A stretch of 64,000 nt of DNA, taken from Loripinus fragilis. Its lineage: Eukaryota; Mollusca; Bivalvia; Lucinida; Lucinidae. The DNA is taken from positions 64,512,253-64,576,252 of the forward strand of contig OZ026525.1 in NCBI GenBank assembly GCA_964019695.1. The letters run 5' to 3'. Below are positions 10,029 through 21,875 of the stretch, piece by piece (within the stretch, counting starts at the first letter, position 1; the number at the start of each line of letters is the position of its first letter). The notes beneath the pieces were generated by a model. It was not told where the DNA came from. It was given only the letters and a program-made list of their open reading frames with translations, and did not search any database. Position numbers and translations under genes: made by a program.

Positions 10029-10159
10029 ATCAAGTGCCGGGCCCACTCTGGAGCTTCTTCGCACTGTGAAACTAGAGGAATCAAATCCTCCATGCAAATA
10101 TGTTGAAATCATCAAAGGCTACAATAGAACAATTTTTTTTAAAGAATTTGTACAAACAG
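10029..10159 (+). CDS. Candidate internal coding exon, product not recognised
   Basis: A long pyrimidine tract of CTT repeats ends in CAG at 10028, a strong acceptor. The 131-bp stretch after it is open and ends ACAG|GTGAGA at 10159/10160, a consensus donor. It reads as 43 codons between split codons, starting SSAGPTLELLRTVKLEES and including CKYVEIIKGYNRT and FKEFVQT. The composition is protein-like, unlike the stop-rich flanks. I do not recognise the family. The open frame runs on a little past the donor, but the residues there look intronic. Neighbouring exons are not visible; a minisatellite begins about 120 bp downstream. The TTTTTTTT run at 10133-10140 could hide an indel. It could be a chance ORF behind a microsatellite. 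Confidence 0.4.
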
Positions 10160-10277
10160 GTGAGAAACTGTACCTGCCCTTTCCCTCTGGTCTATTACTT
10201 TGCCGAATGTGTTAGAATGATTTTTTTTTTCGAAATGTATATAACATGTCCAAGCAGCCAAACCAGACCAGGTATTA

Positions 10278-11258
10278 TAAGATGCGATATTTCTGCTTTT
10301 CAGAATTGAGTCAACATGTAAAAGCATGAGATATTTCTGCTTATTGGAATTGACTCAACATGCTATTGTTTCTACGTAAAAGCATGAGATATTGCTTCTT
10401 GTTTGAATTGACTCAACATGCTATTGTTTCTTCGTAAAACATGATGTATTTCTGCATTTTTGAATTGATTCAACATGCTATTGTCTCTTCGTAAAAGCAT
10501 ACGCTATAACTTCTTATAGGAATTGACCCAACATGCTATTGTTTCTTTGTAAAATGCAAGAGTTATTGCTACATATTGGAATTGACCCAACTTGCAATTG
10601 TTTCTTCGTAAAGGCATGAGATATTGTTACTTATTGGAATTGACTCCACATGCTATTGTTTCTTCGTAAAAGCATAAGATATTGTTACTTATTGGAATTG
10701 ACTCCACATGCAATTGTTTCTTCGTAAAAGCATAAGATATTGTTACTTATTGGAATTGACTCCACGTGCTATTGTTTCTTCGTAAAATCATAAGATATCG
10801 TTACTTATTGGAATTGACTCCACATGCAATTGTTTCTTCGTAAAAGCATAAGATATTGTTACTTATTGGAATTGACTCCACGTGCTAATGTTTCTTTGTA
10901 AAAGCATGGTATATTTCTGCTTTTTGGAATTGACTCAACTTGCAATTGTTTCTTCGTAAAATCATGAGATATTGCTTCATATTGGAATTGACTCTACATG
11001 TATTGTTACTTATTGGAATTGACTCCACGTGCTAATGTTTCTTTGTAAAAGCATGGTATATTTCTGCTTTTTGGAATTGACTCAACTTGCAATTGTTTCT
11101 TCGTAAAATCATGAGATATTGCTTCATATTGGAATTGACTCTACATGCTATTGTTTCTTTGTTAAAGCATACGCTATAACTTCTTATAGGAATTGACTCA
11201 ACATGCTATTGTTTCTTCGCAAAAGCATGAGATATTGCTACTTATTGGAATTGACTCA
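10278..11258. repeat. Minisatellite, ~58-59 bp unit, about 17 copies
   Basis: The unit reads AAAAGCATGAGATATTGCTA, CTTATTGGAATTGACTCAAC, ATGCTATTGTTTCTTCGT. TTGACTC recurs about every 58 bases from 10345 to 11252, with one shortened unit near 10995-11020. A higher-order pattern is visible: the segment around 10870-10985 reappears almost unchanged at 11015-11135. Confidence 0.9.
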
Positions 11259-11264
11259 AGGAAC

Positions 11265-11756
11265 TGTTGTTCAAGAAATAGATCAGCTCAAGCAGTGAAT
11301 TGTTGAGTAATAATTCACTGTTTGGAGTTCAGTTGTAAAGAAGGTCAAATCACGAGCGCGCAGCGCAATGATTTATCTTCGTACAAATGACCGACAAACA
11401 GTGATTTATTTCTCAACAATTCACGGACTGGGGCTGATCTATTTCGATTCTAACACACAATAAACGACGAAAACACATTCGAAGTCTTTTGCTTCTTCCA
11501 ACTGACCGAAAAACAGTGAATTAATACTCAACAATTCACGCATTGGAGCTGATCTATTTCGATTCTAATTAAGAGCTAGATCAGCTCAGACAGTGAATTG
11601 TTGAGTAATAATTCACTGTTTGGAGGTCAGTTGTAAAGAAGATGAAATCACGAATGCGCAGCGCGAGTGATTTATCTTCGTACAACTGACCGACAAACAG
11701 TGAATTATTACTCAACAATTCACGCACTAGAGCTGATCTATTTCGATTCTAACATA
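11265..11756. mobile_element. Two copies of a fold-back element (TAGATCAGCTC ... GAGCTGATCTA)
   Basis: Each copy has TAGATCAGCTC, CAGTGAATTGTTGAGTAATA and ATTCACTGTTTGGAG, mirrored by CAACTGACCGACAAACAGTG, TTACTCAACAATTCACGCA and GAGCTGATCTATTTCG, around a CpG-rich centre (GAGCGCGCAGCGC or GAATGCGCAGCGC). Copies lie at about 11276-11450 and 11575-11750. A right half-copy (11505-11570) between them suggests duplication by recombination. AAACGACGAAAACACATTCG follows both the first and the last. Confidence 0.8.
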
Positions 11757-11871
11757 CATTAAACGACGAAAACACATTCGAAGTCTTCAGCTTCTTCCAA
11801 CTGTCCGCCATTTCACTGAAGAACTCCCGCCATTAATTAGACCACGTCGCAAACGTTTACATGTAATCAAT

Positions 11872-14866
11872 GCCACTATTGAGTATAGAGTTTGGACATT
11901 GAAGACATATCTTAGTCTTTGAAGGCATTGGTTAATCATTGAATATATAATTCGGACATTGAAGACACAGCCTAGTCTTTGAAGGCATTGTGTAATCATT
12001 GAGTAAATAGTTTGGACATTGAAGAAACATCTTAGACTTTGAAGGCATTGTTAAATCATTGAGGATATAGTTTGGACATTGAAGACACAGCTTAGTCTTT
12101 GAAGGCATTGTTTAATCATTGAGTATATAGTTTGGACATTGAAGACACATCTTAGTCTTTGAAGGCATTGTTTAATCATTGAGTATATATTTTGGACATT
12201 GAAGACACATCTTAGTCTTTGAATGCATTGGTTAATCATTGAGTATATTGTTTGGACATTGAAGACACAGATTAGCATTTGAGGGCATTGGTTAATCATT
12301 GAGTATATAGTTTGGACATTGAAGACACATCTTAGTCTTTGAAGGCATTGTTTAATCATTGAGTTTGTAGTTTGGACATTGAAGACACAGCTTAGTCTTT
12401 GAAGGCGATGTTTAATCATTGAGTATATAGTTTGGACATTGAGGACACAGCTTAGTCTTTGATGGCATTGTTTAATCATTCAGTATATAGTTTGGACATT
12501 GAAGACACATCTTAGACTTTGAAGGCGTTGTTTAATCATTGAGTACATCAATATAGTTTGGACATTGAAGACACATCTTAGACTTTGAAGGCATTGTTTA
12601 ATCATTGAGTATATAGTTTGGACATTGAAGACACAGATTAGCATTTGAAGGCATTGTTTAATCATTGAGTATATAGTTTGGACATTGAAGACACATCTTA
12701 GTCGTTGAAGGCATTGTTAAATCATCGAGTATAAAGTTTGGACATTGAAGACACATCTTAGTTTTGAAGGCATTGTTTAATCATCAAGTATATAATTTGG
12801 ACATTGAAGACACATCTTAGTCAATGAAGGCATTGTTTAATCATTGAGTATATAATTTGAACATTGAAGACACAGCTTAGTCTTTGAAGGCATTGTCTAA
12901 TCATTGTGTATATAATTTGGACATTGAAGACACAGCTTAGACTTTGAAGGCATTGTCTAATCATTGAGTATATAGTTTGGACATTGAAGACACATCTTAG
13001 TCTTTGAAGGCATTGTTAAATCATTGAGTATATAGTTTGGACATTGAAGACACATCTTAGTCGCTGAAGGCATTGTTGAATCATTGAGTTTGTAGTTTGG
13101 ACATTGAAGACACAGCTTAGACGTTGAAGGCATTGTTTAATCATTGAGTATATAATTTGGACATTGAAGACACATCTTAGACTTTGAAGGCATTGTTTAA
13201 TCATCGAGTATAAAGTTTGGACATTGAAGACACATCTTAGTTTTGAAGGCATTGTTTAATCATCAAGTATATAGTTTGGACATTGAAGACACAGCTTAGA
13301 CTTTGAAGGCATTGTCTAATCATTGAGTATATAGTTTGGACATTGAAGACACATCTTAGTCTTTGGAGGCATTGTTTAATCATTGAGTATTTAGTTTGGA
13401 CATTGAAGACACATCTTAGTCGTTGAAGGCATTGTTGAATCATTGAGTTTGTAGTTTGTACATTGAAGACACATATTAGTCTTTCAAGGCATTGTTTTAA
13501 TCGTCGTGTAAATAGTTTGGGCATTGAAGACACATCTAAGTCGTTGAAGCATTGTTGAATCATTGAGTACGAAGTTTGGACATCGAAGACACAAATAAGT
13601 CTTTGAAGGCATTGTTTAATCATCGAGTAAATAGTTTGGGCATTGAAGACACATCTAAGTCGTTGAAGGCATTGTTTAATCATTGTGTATGTAGTTTGGA
13701 CATTGAAGACACATTACAGTCGTTGAAGGCATTGTTAATCATTGAGTATGTAGTTTGGACATTGAAGACACATCATAGTCGTTGAAGGCATTGTTAATCA
13801 TTGAGTATATAGTTTGGACATTGAAGACACAGCTTAGACCCTGAAGGCATTGTTGAATCATTGAGTATATAGTTTGGACATTGAAGACACATCTTTTCTT
13901 TGAAGGCATTGTTGAATCATTGAGTATATAGTTTGGACATTGAAGACACGTCTTAGTCGTTGAAAGCATTGTCTAATCATTGAGTATATAGTTTAGACAT
14001 TTGAGACACATCAAAGTCTTTGGAGGCATTGTTTTATAATTGAGTATATAGTTTGGACATTGAAGACACATGTTAGTCGTTGAAGGCATTATATTTCATT
14101 GAGTATATAGTTTGGACATTGAAGACATATCTTAGTCGTTGAAGGCATTGTTGAATCTTTGAGTATGTAGTTTGGACATTGAAGACACATTATACTCGTT
14201 GAAGGCATTGTTAATCATTGAGTATGTAGTTTGGACATTGAAGACACATCATAGTCGTTGAAGGCATTGTTAATCATTGAGTATATAATTTGGACATTGA
14301 AGACACATCTTAGTCTTTGAATGCATAGGTATCATTGAGTATATAGTTTGGACATTGAGGACACATCTTAGTCGTTGAAAGCATTGTTTAATCATTGAGT
14401 ATATAGTTTGGACATTGAAGTCACATCTTAGTCTTTGAAGGTATTGTTTAATCATTGAGTATATAGTTTGGACATTGAAGACACATCGTAGTCGTTGAAG
14501 GTATAGGTTAATAAGTGAGTATTTTATTTGGGTATTGAAGACACAGCTTAGTCTTTGAAGGCATTGTTTAATAATTGAGTATATAGTTTGGACATTGAAG
14601 ACACATCTTAGTCATGGAAGGTATTGCTTAATAATTGAGTATATAGTTTGGGCATTGAAAACACATCTTAGTCGTTGAAGGCATCGTTTAATCATCGAGT
14701 ATATAGTTTTGACATTGAAGACACATCTTGGTCTTTGAAAGCATTTTTTAACCATTGAGTATATAGTTTGTACATTGAAGACACAGCTTAGACTTTGAAG
14801 GCATTGTTTAATCATTGATTATATACTTTGGACATTGAAGACACAGCTTAGTCTTTGTAGACCATG
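11872..14866. repeat. 60-bp satellite, about 50 copies
   Basis: The unit is TTTGGACATTGAAGACACAT, CTTAGTCTTTGAAGGCATTG, TTTAATCATTGAGTATATAG. The period is 60 bp for most of the array, with one-base deletions and one 7-base expansion near 12545. Copies differ at a few variable sites (CAT/CAG, GTCTTTG/GACTTTG/GTCGTTG, TTTAATC/TTGAATC). Because 60 is a multiple of three, the minus strand stays open for up to 148 codons with the 20-residue motif MIKQCLQRLRCVFNVQTIYS. I regard this as a periodicity artefact. The array stops inside a repeat whose second copy starts at 15211. Confidence 0.95.
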
Positions 14867-15361
14867 AGCTGCTAATAGACCCCCCTCCCCAGGGGGAATT
14901 TTGTACACCACGATTTTCTAAAACTATGTTATATAAGAAGCAAAATGACTCATGTTGGCCAACTGGCAGTTGGGGCGTTACCGTGTAACAGCCATGTTAA
15001 CTACATTACCCTAAGGCATCTCCAAATCATATTGTTCAAATACATAGCTATACATAATTTTTTATTTATCTACATGATGATTGTCTTAAAAGCACTTAAT
15101 TAAATACAACAAATAGCCAGTACACGTTAAAACAACATATGGATACTGTATTGCAGTGATATACGATACTTTATTTCAAATAAACTTTATTTAGCCCAGT
15201 GCAATCACTAGACCATGTGCTGCCAAAACACCTCCTAGGAAGAGTTTTGTACACTATGATTTTTTAGAACCTCATTGTATAAGCCATAAAACAATGCATG
15301 TTAGCTCTTTATTGGTTGGGATGTTACCCTGCTATTACAGAGGTTACTATGTTACCCTAAA
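14861..15361. repeat. Diverged direct repeat, ~150 bp, two copies
   Basis: Copy 1 (14861-15014) and copy 2 (15209-15361) share in order GACCATG-GCTGC, TTTTGTACAC-A-GATTTT, GTTATATAAG / TTGTATAAG, ATGTTGG or ATGTTAG, and GTTAC-TACATTACCCTAA-type ends. They are perhaps 65-70% identical by eye. The 60-bp satellite abuts copy 1. Confidence 0.65.
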
Positions 15362-18300
15362 ATAATAGCAACTTCTTTAGTGTAAATATCAAAATTATTC
15401 CTTATTCTTACAGATCAATATTATCTTGTAATTGAACGTAAATGACTAGCAGTATAATTTTAACTCATTTAGGTACCTTAATTACTGTTACATACTTTAC
15501 TTTCTTTTGAATACATTAATTTAACGCAAAAATAGCATTATATGATTTTAAACTCCTAATGGGCGTAAATTACTGCCAATTTAGGGCTCAATAATGAGAG
15601 AAATAATGAAATGAAAAGTGTCTCTTCTTAACAAAATTTTAGGGGTAATTAAACTCTGACAAAAGCACAGGTGATGATAAGGAAGCAACTTGAACTCAAA
15701 GCACATAAAATTTTACTTCAATTAAGAGTTTTTTTTATCGAATATGTAAACATCGCTTATAGACACTACTTATTTTAATAATCAAATCATGTTTCTGAAA
15801 TGCTTGAATAATAGCATTTATCTCTGACACTTGTATGTGTTAACTTAATTTAATACATGAAATGATATATACAATACATTTTCCCATACTGCCTACAGTT
15901 CAGTTTAGACGAAACAGGATTTTAAACATGTAGTAGCTTAGTAAGATATATTACCAAAAGTGTGAGCCAACAAAACATATAAAGCTTATCAGCTGTTGAT
16001 GGCAACAACTATTATAATAAAAACAACTGAGGATGAAAGCTAGCTAATAATTTGTAAAATTTTAAGTCATTTCAGGCATGGTTAACATTGAGAAATGAAG
16101 AAATTATATAGGTGTTATCCCTGGTCCTTTCAATGAAAACTGAAGTTCTTTTTAATCATAGCAATTTCTATCCCAAATATGGTACCCAACATGCCTGTCC
16201 CTATGGATATAATACCTATATGGTAGTAATCAGCTTGTCTAGTTTGGCGACGAAAGAAAAAATAATCTTGGTAACATGCATAACAAGAATATTAAAGAAG
16301 ATTATTACACTTGTCAAGTTATCATTTGTTTTGCCTGTTTCTGCAATTTTGTGAAGCATTTAAACAGCTAGCTAGGGCAGCATTTGTTCAAAATGTTCAA
16401 TTAAGTCATAAATTTAAAAGAGATAAGTTAATGCTTAGAAAAGATCCCTTGCATTGTTAGTATTGTATTATAGACATGACTAAATGAACGGACTTCAACA
16501 GTTCATTGGGGTTTTTATTTGAATTATTTCTGACAATAAGACTTAGTTTAACAGTGTAATTTTTTTTATTAAATTTGATACTAAGCATGCCACATGAGAA
16601 CATGATCATTGTTATTAAATTGCATCCTATTAATCCTTTGGATATTTCAAATCAAGCTAAATAGAGTATAACTAGTAACAAAGAATAAATCAAATGAGCC
16701 AGCACATTTGATTTGGTACTAGCACTCATTGCAGTGTCAAGGAATGAGGTCTTAGACAAGCCTTGTAAATATGCAGACTCCCCAGAGCCTTTGCTGTCTA
16801 CATCCACAAAGTTTGGATATATAGATGCAGACTCAGACCAGAATTAATATAGCTAGCTCGACTGCATCAGCATGAGCAATCAATGGATCCAAGATATTTG
16901 CTAATATGTGATAAGTACCAAAATTTGTCAAATCTTCATCTGAGCGCTTTATAAAGTACAATAAATGAGATCAACAATTATTTTTACATCTGTAGGCAAT
17001 ACTGTCAAAACAAAGCTGATATAAGGTTTCAATATTTGGTATACTATACCACATACATGTAAAATAAATGACGATAGAGTCTTTAAAGTTCCATTGCTGT
17101 CAATATCTGAACTTTATGGTATCCCTTTCAATGTGAAAGAAAAATGATTTGTTTTGGAGATGATTAAATTAAAAGACCCATGGTTATTAGAAATGCATAT
17201 ATACTTACCACCAAAATCATGTGCATGTACTCTTTGTTAACATTAAATGTAAGTCTTATCATTGGTAACAATGTTTATACTGAGTAGAATGTTCTCCCTA
17301 TAGTATTTTGTCAGAACAGTTGACTTTTTGCATTTGTCTTGAATCCATTCCTTGGTGTGTTTGTCACTTATTCTTATTGTTAATATCCATATATCGCTTT
17401 GCTATATTTGGTCATGTCACATTCTGTAAAGTGGAAATTAGCATCAGCTATTTTAGTATTAATTGTTAAAACTATCAATACGTGTAAGTAAAATTTCATG
17501 ACTTCACTTTTTACTTAAAATATTTCACTTTTCCATCCAACATTCTAAAAGAACATTGTGAAATCTTTTTTACACCAACTTATATGTCAAATCGGCCTAA
17601 CCTTATTCTGGCAAATGAAGTCCTATAAATTAAAATTGGTATCGTGGGTAACAATTAACTTGTTTTCTTGAATATGATCATATCACTTGTGATTACTGTC
17701 AAGTTATGACTTATTTTTTCCATTTCACAGACATATTTGTTCTAAATAAACCATTTACTTATAAAATTTACATTGCTTATGCAAATGATCAGAATAACTA
17801 TGTTGATTTAATTATCAGTTTCATCCATTAAAAATGATAGCTATGCTGACGATAAACTTAAAGTCTATTTAAAAGCCAAAAGTAAAGTAACACATCAACA
17901 TATGTATACGCAAATGCAACAATGCCAGTAAAATTTGATTTGGAGACAGTCTCTTCAAACAGTATATGATTACATACACTTATAATGCATAGGATCAATG
18001 TAACATATATCATTTTTTGCTCTACCAACTTACAAATACTTGATTCTATCTGGGTTGTAATAGCACAAATGTTTTGTATGCTACAACTTACCATACAGCA
18101 TTTAGTAAAAAAAAGTTTTTGTTAAAGTAGATGAACCAAAACATACAAGGAATACCAGCGTGTATTGTGTTACTGAATATGTTTGTATAATTTGAGCAGC
18201 TGTTAACGGGATACACTAAACTATTTTGGTTGCTGTTAAATAAGTGACTAGATTAAACTTAGTGTTCTTCAGATAAGTAATACAAAACTCTAAATCCACC

Positions 18301-19380
18301 ATACATAAGCATTTCAGACTCAATTTAATACTGTCTTTCACAGCATTTTAGACATGCATAATACCTTATGATACATTTTATATGGTAATATATGTTACTT
18401 TACCAATTTTGACAGAACATGGGCAATTATCCTTATTCAGCTGGTACTTGGGAGCAAAATTGTCTTTGTTAATGAGGTTTAAAACCTATAATTTTGGCCA
18501 AATCAACATTGTATCATTATTTTTTTTTTAAAAAAAAAGGTTCTAAAATAAAACTACACGTATTTCACAAAAGTAAAACTGCTTTGACAATTTGACATAG
18601 TCTCTTAATAAGAACCGATAAATTCTATTGTGGACAAACTAGTATCTTTATGTCTATTTAACACAAAAATCAATTCTGAAATGAAATAAAATACCCTTTG
18701 ATGTATCATTTAGGGAATTAAGCAATATATACGAAGCAGTAAAGTTTGTCACATAGCTTACATATTACCAAACAAACAACAAAAAAGCTGATACTTTACA
18801 CCAGAAACAATGTTTAATATCCCCTTTTACTCTTTTTATATCAATATAATGCTCATATATGGTATTTAAAAGCTTACAGAAAGGAGTATATGCTTTGTTT
18901 TTAAATGAGAAGGTTCTTAAGGTACATAACATTTTCTTAGGTGTTGTCATATTCAACAGCTTATAACTCCCTAAGTTTTTGTGATAGAAGCAAGTTGTTT
19001 GCATAAAGAAACTATATAACAAAATAGCAATGCTTTTATAGGATGTAGTTGAAAAAGTAACGTAAATGACACCATAATGGGGCTAAATTACTCTAACAAA
19101 CGTCAATATCTGTAGGAAATTATCTGTTCTTACATATAACATGACTGTTTAGACAATTTGAATAGTTCAAGTACCATTAGCCAATTTGAATAGTTCAAGT
19201 ACCACTTTAATAGCCTTAATTTTATATTTTTGTTTTTCAAAAAAATGAGGGGTAACGTATTTAACACGCTGTAGCACCCAAACGCCCCCACCGCCAGATG
19301 ACCTACATGTTGCAAAAAGCCCGTTAGATGTTATGCTTTAAGAAAAAACATTGTCTACAAAGTTCCCCTTGGGGGGAGCA
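15362..19380. other. 4-kb AT-rich, low-repeat block with no gene recognised
   Basis: This is the longest stretch without clear tandem or inverted repeats. ORFs (for example 16112-16354 plus, 17858-18094 minus, 18765-19022 minus) have composition set by AT content and no motif. A T11/A9 palindrome lies near 18520-18540, and AATTTGAATAGTTCAAGTAC is duplicated near 19157 and 19181. It may be intron or intergenic. Confidence 0.5.
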
Positions 19381-19499
19381 AAACCCTTACTAGCTCATGA
19401 CATATTGACATTGATAATATAGTCCGACTATATAGTCTGTGACTATATTTTGCACATGCTTTCCTGATAGATTAATTTGATCAGTTCTGGAACTCAAAA

Positions 19500-19595
19500 G
19501 CTCTAAAACTCTGCTCTGCGACAGTTCATCTGGGTCTTCACTGTTTGCAAAAGTACCCGTTTGCGGGTTTCCAGGCCTCAAAGGGTGAATGCTAC
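19500..19595 (-). repeat. Fragment of the GGGTC...ACTGTTTGCA MITE core
   Basis: TCTGGGTCTTCACTGTTTGC followed by AAAAGTACCCG and GAGGCCTGGAAACCCGC resembles one half of the core at 880-990 and 8976-9220. Confidence 0.4.
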
Positions 19596-19874
19596 TTTGA
19601 ATCGTGTACTCGTGAAGATTGAGTATAAAACATACAATGCATGTTGAATATGAAATATTTTAACAGATTCGTACACAGAATTCAAAATACCATAAAAACC
19701 GTTGTGCAAATCTTATATTTGCAAATAGCGTTAAATAAATAAAGTTCGCGCTTTACCTACATCAGTAAACGTCAGAGTGAGTTCGCCATTCTTCGAGGGT
19801 TTTATTTTTAAAACTTTGCGAAATTTTCTTTAAAACATTTTCCGCAAGTAAGAAGACACAATTTGATATATTTA

Positions 19875-20040
19875 GGGGATAACTGTATTCAAAATTTCCA
19901 TTTGGGGAGGTATATCGTCGGATATACGGTCGGAAATTTAGTTTTACGGCGACGCGCGAGCGGAGCCGTAAAACGTGATTTCCGAACGTATATCCGACGA
20001 TATACCTCCCCAAATGAAAATTTTGAATATGGTTATCCCC
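19875..20040. repeat. Near-perfect 166-bp palindrome
   Basis: The left arm, GGGGATAACTGTATTCAAAA, TTTCCATTTGGGGAGGTATA, TCGTCGGATATACGGTCGGA, is mirrored by TCCGAACGTATATCCGACGA, TATACCTCCCCAAATGAAAA, TTTTGAATATGGTTATCCCC. The centre is CpG-rich (GGCGACGCGCGAGCGGAGCC). Arms are ~80 bp with few mismatches. ORFs on both strands give nearly the same peptide (GRYIVGYT...RRYTSPN), as a palindrome must. Confidence 0.9.
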
Positions 20041-20233
20041 ATTCTAATGCACTTCTGCAGTTTCGTCTCGATTCGGAGCGTTGAAAGCCGCATAAAGCCG
20101 CGCGTCATCCAACGAAATGTGACGTAATTAATGACGTCAAACTATTTCCTGCAGTATATCGCAGGATATACTGTCGCAAATTTTTGACGTTATCCAATCA
20201 GACGTCGCGTTACAAACTCTTGTGCATTAGAAT
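20041..20233. mobile_element. Possible small inverted-repeat element adjoining the palindrome
   Basis: ATTCTAATGCAC (20041-20052) mirrors GTGCATTAGAAT (20222-20233), enclosing TGACGTAATTAATGACGTCA and a CTGCAGTATATCGCAGGATA segment that echoes the palindrome's TATATCG-GGATATAC. It starts at the base after the palindrome ends, so the two may form one nested element. Confidence 0.5.
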
Positions 20234-20704
20234 TATTTATTGTTTCACTGCGTTTATTTCACAATAAGGCACTGCTTTTAGTCATATGATTAGCATCTTT
20301 TTGATTAAGCGTTGTTTAGCACGAAGGCAATAGTCTCAATTACAATCACTTAGGCGAAGCATTGGAAAGCAGTGCTATGAACATAATCAAAATCATTTTA
20401 TGGCGAATAACAGCGTGAAGCGACATACGAGCTTGCTATCAAACATAAACCCTGTCATATGCAACCAGCAACGATTCCATCTTCATCAATGTCTTGTCAT
20501 TGTTGTGCACGTTGATCTAGCAATCCAGCCTGAATGGGCTTGCCAGATCAAAATAACAATCGATGCTGAATGCTAAATAAAGTCGAGCCAACACCACACG
20601 TTTCTTTGGCACAGAAAACGACCCTGGATGAACATTTGCCGTCGAAAAAAAGTCAGTTCAATCGCTTTGCTCTTATTACAATAAGGCACACATGAGACTT
20701 GTGC
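20234..20704. other. Unique sequence before the satellite
   Basis: No gene recognised. ACAATAAGGCAC occurs near 20261 and 20679 as a direct repeat, and GATCTAGCAA / TTGCCAGATC forms a short hairpin near 20515-20555. Confidence 0.4.
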
Positions 20705-21012
20705 AAAGTTGACCAAACTTCTTTAGGATGACCCACCGATATACCTTGTGCTCTTTATCTTTGATGGCCCAGCAATACCACAGCATGCAAACTTTGTTTT
20801 CGATGACCCAGATAGCAACACTGTGTTCTTGATCTACGTTGACCCAGCAAATTACCCTGTGTTCTTGATCTACGTTGACCCAGCAAATTACCCTGTGTTC
20901 TTGATCTACGTTGACCCAGCAATTTATTCTGTGTTCTTGATTTACGTTGACATAGCAGTCAACGCTGTCCTTTATCAACGATGACACAGCGCTCAAAACT
21001 GTGTTCTTCTAA
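20705..21012 (+). repeat. 36-bp satellite, left block
   Basis: About eight units of TGTGTTCTTGATCTACGTTG followed by ACCCAGCAAATTACCC. Same family as 21876-25100; the element at 21027-21873 separates the two blocks. Confidence 0.9.
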
Positions 21013-21026
21013 ATGTTCACGAGAGG

Positions 21027-21873
21027 GTGTCTAAAAATGTGGACATTTTTTCAAATTGCAATAATTCCTGTATAAAATGTTGAAACCTTTTGATTTTTTA
21101 TGTGGCTATAGCAAAGTAATAACCTTTTCCTCTTGTATAAAATGTCGAAACCTTTTGATTTTTTATGTGGCTATAGCAAATAAATAACCCGTTCCTCTTG
21201 TATAAAATGTTGAAACCTTTTGATATTTTATGTGGCTATAACAGAGTAATAACCCTTTCCGCTTGTATAAAATGTTGAAACCTTTTGATATTTTATGTGG
21301 CTTTAGCAAAGTAATAGCCCTTTCCTCTTGTATAAAATCTTGAAACCTTTTGATTTTTTATGTGGCTATAGCAAAGTAATAACCCTTTCCTCTGATGGCG
21401 TTTCACCACCAGATGGAGATTCAAGAGGAAGTGACATCATGATGAAATCATAGTATGATCATGACATAATTTTTCTCGTCGTCTGCACGTTTGCTGTTGT
21501 TAAAATGGCTTCCAGTTAAAATCCTTCGTGTCAGAGCGTTCTCAGGCTTACATTTTTAGGAAACAAAAATTTAAAGTTTCTCAGATAATGGAAATTCTTT
21601 ATAAATAAAAAAATGGGTGATAAAGTGGTCTGTTTGTGGTGAAACGGAAGAATATAACCTGAGAAAGGGAAGTGGTAGGTCAATTAATCTGTGTTTTTGG
21701 TCAACGACAGGAAATGATGTCATGATTACTTCATGATGTCATCATGATGTCATGTCCTGTTGAAACGGAAAGGGATATCAATTTGCTTCAGCCACACAAA
21801 ACATCAAAAGGTTTCAACATTTTATACAGGAGTTATTGCAATGTGAAAAAAGGTCCACGTTTTTTGCGACGCA
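21027..21873. mobile_element. ~847-bp terminal-inverted-repeat element inserted in the 36-bp satellite
   Basis: The left end has GTGTCTAAAAATGTGGAC, AAATTGCAATAATTCCTGTA and TAAAATGTTGAAACCTTTTG. It is mirrored by CAAAAGGTTTCAACATTTTA, TACAGGAGTTATTGCAATGT and GTCCACGTTTTTTGCGAC (arms ~85 bp). Directly inside the left end, the inner part of the terminal repeat is amplified as five 65-bp tandem copies (TATAAAAT at 21071, 21136, 21201, 21266, 21331). The interior has TCATGATG-type palindromic runs and no ORF, so it is non-autonomous. Confidence 0.8.
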
Positions 21874-21875
21874 TC

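Noticed and set aside
11787..14815. Minus-strand ORFs of 61-148 codons with MIKQCLQRLRCVFNVQTIYS repeats
   Set aside because: They follow the 60-bp satellite period exactly and break at random one-base indels. There is no signal peptide, splice pattern or family match.
19762..20084. Overlapping ORFs on both strands with nearly the same peptide
   Set aside because: They arise from the perfect palindrome at 19875-20040.
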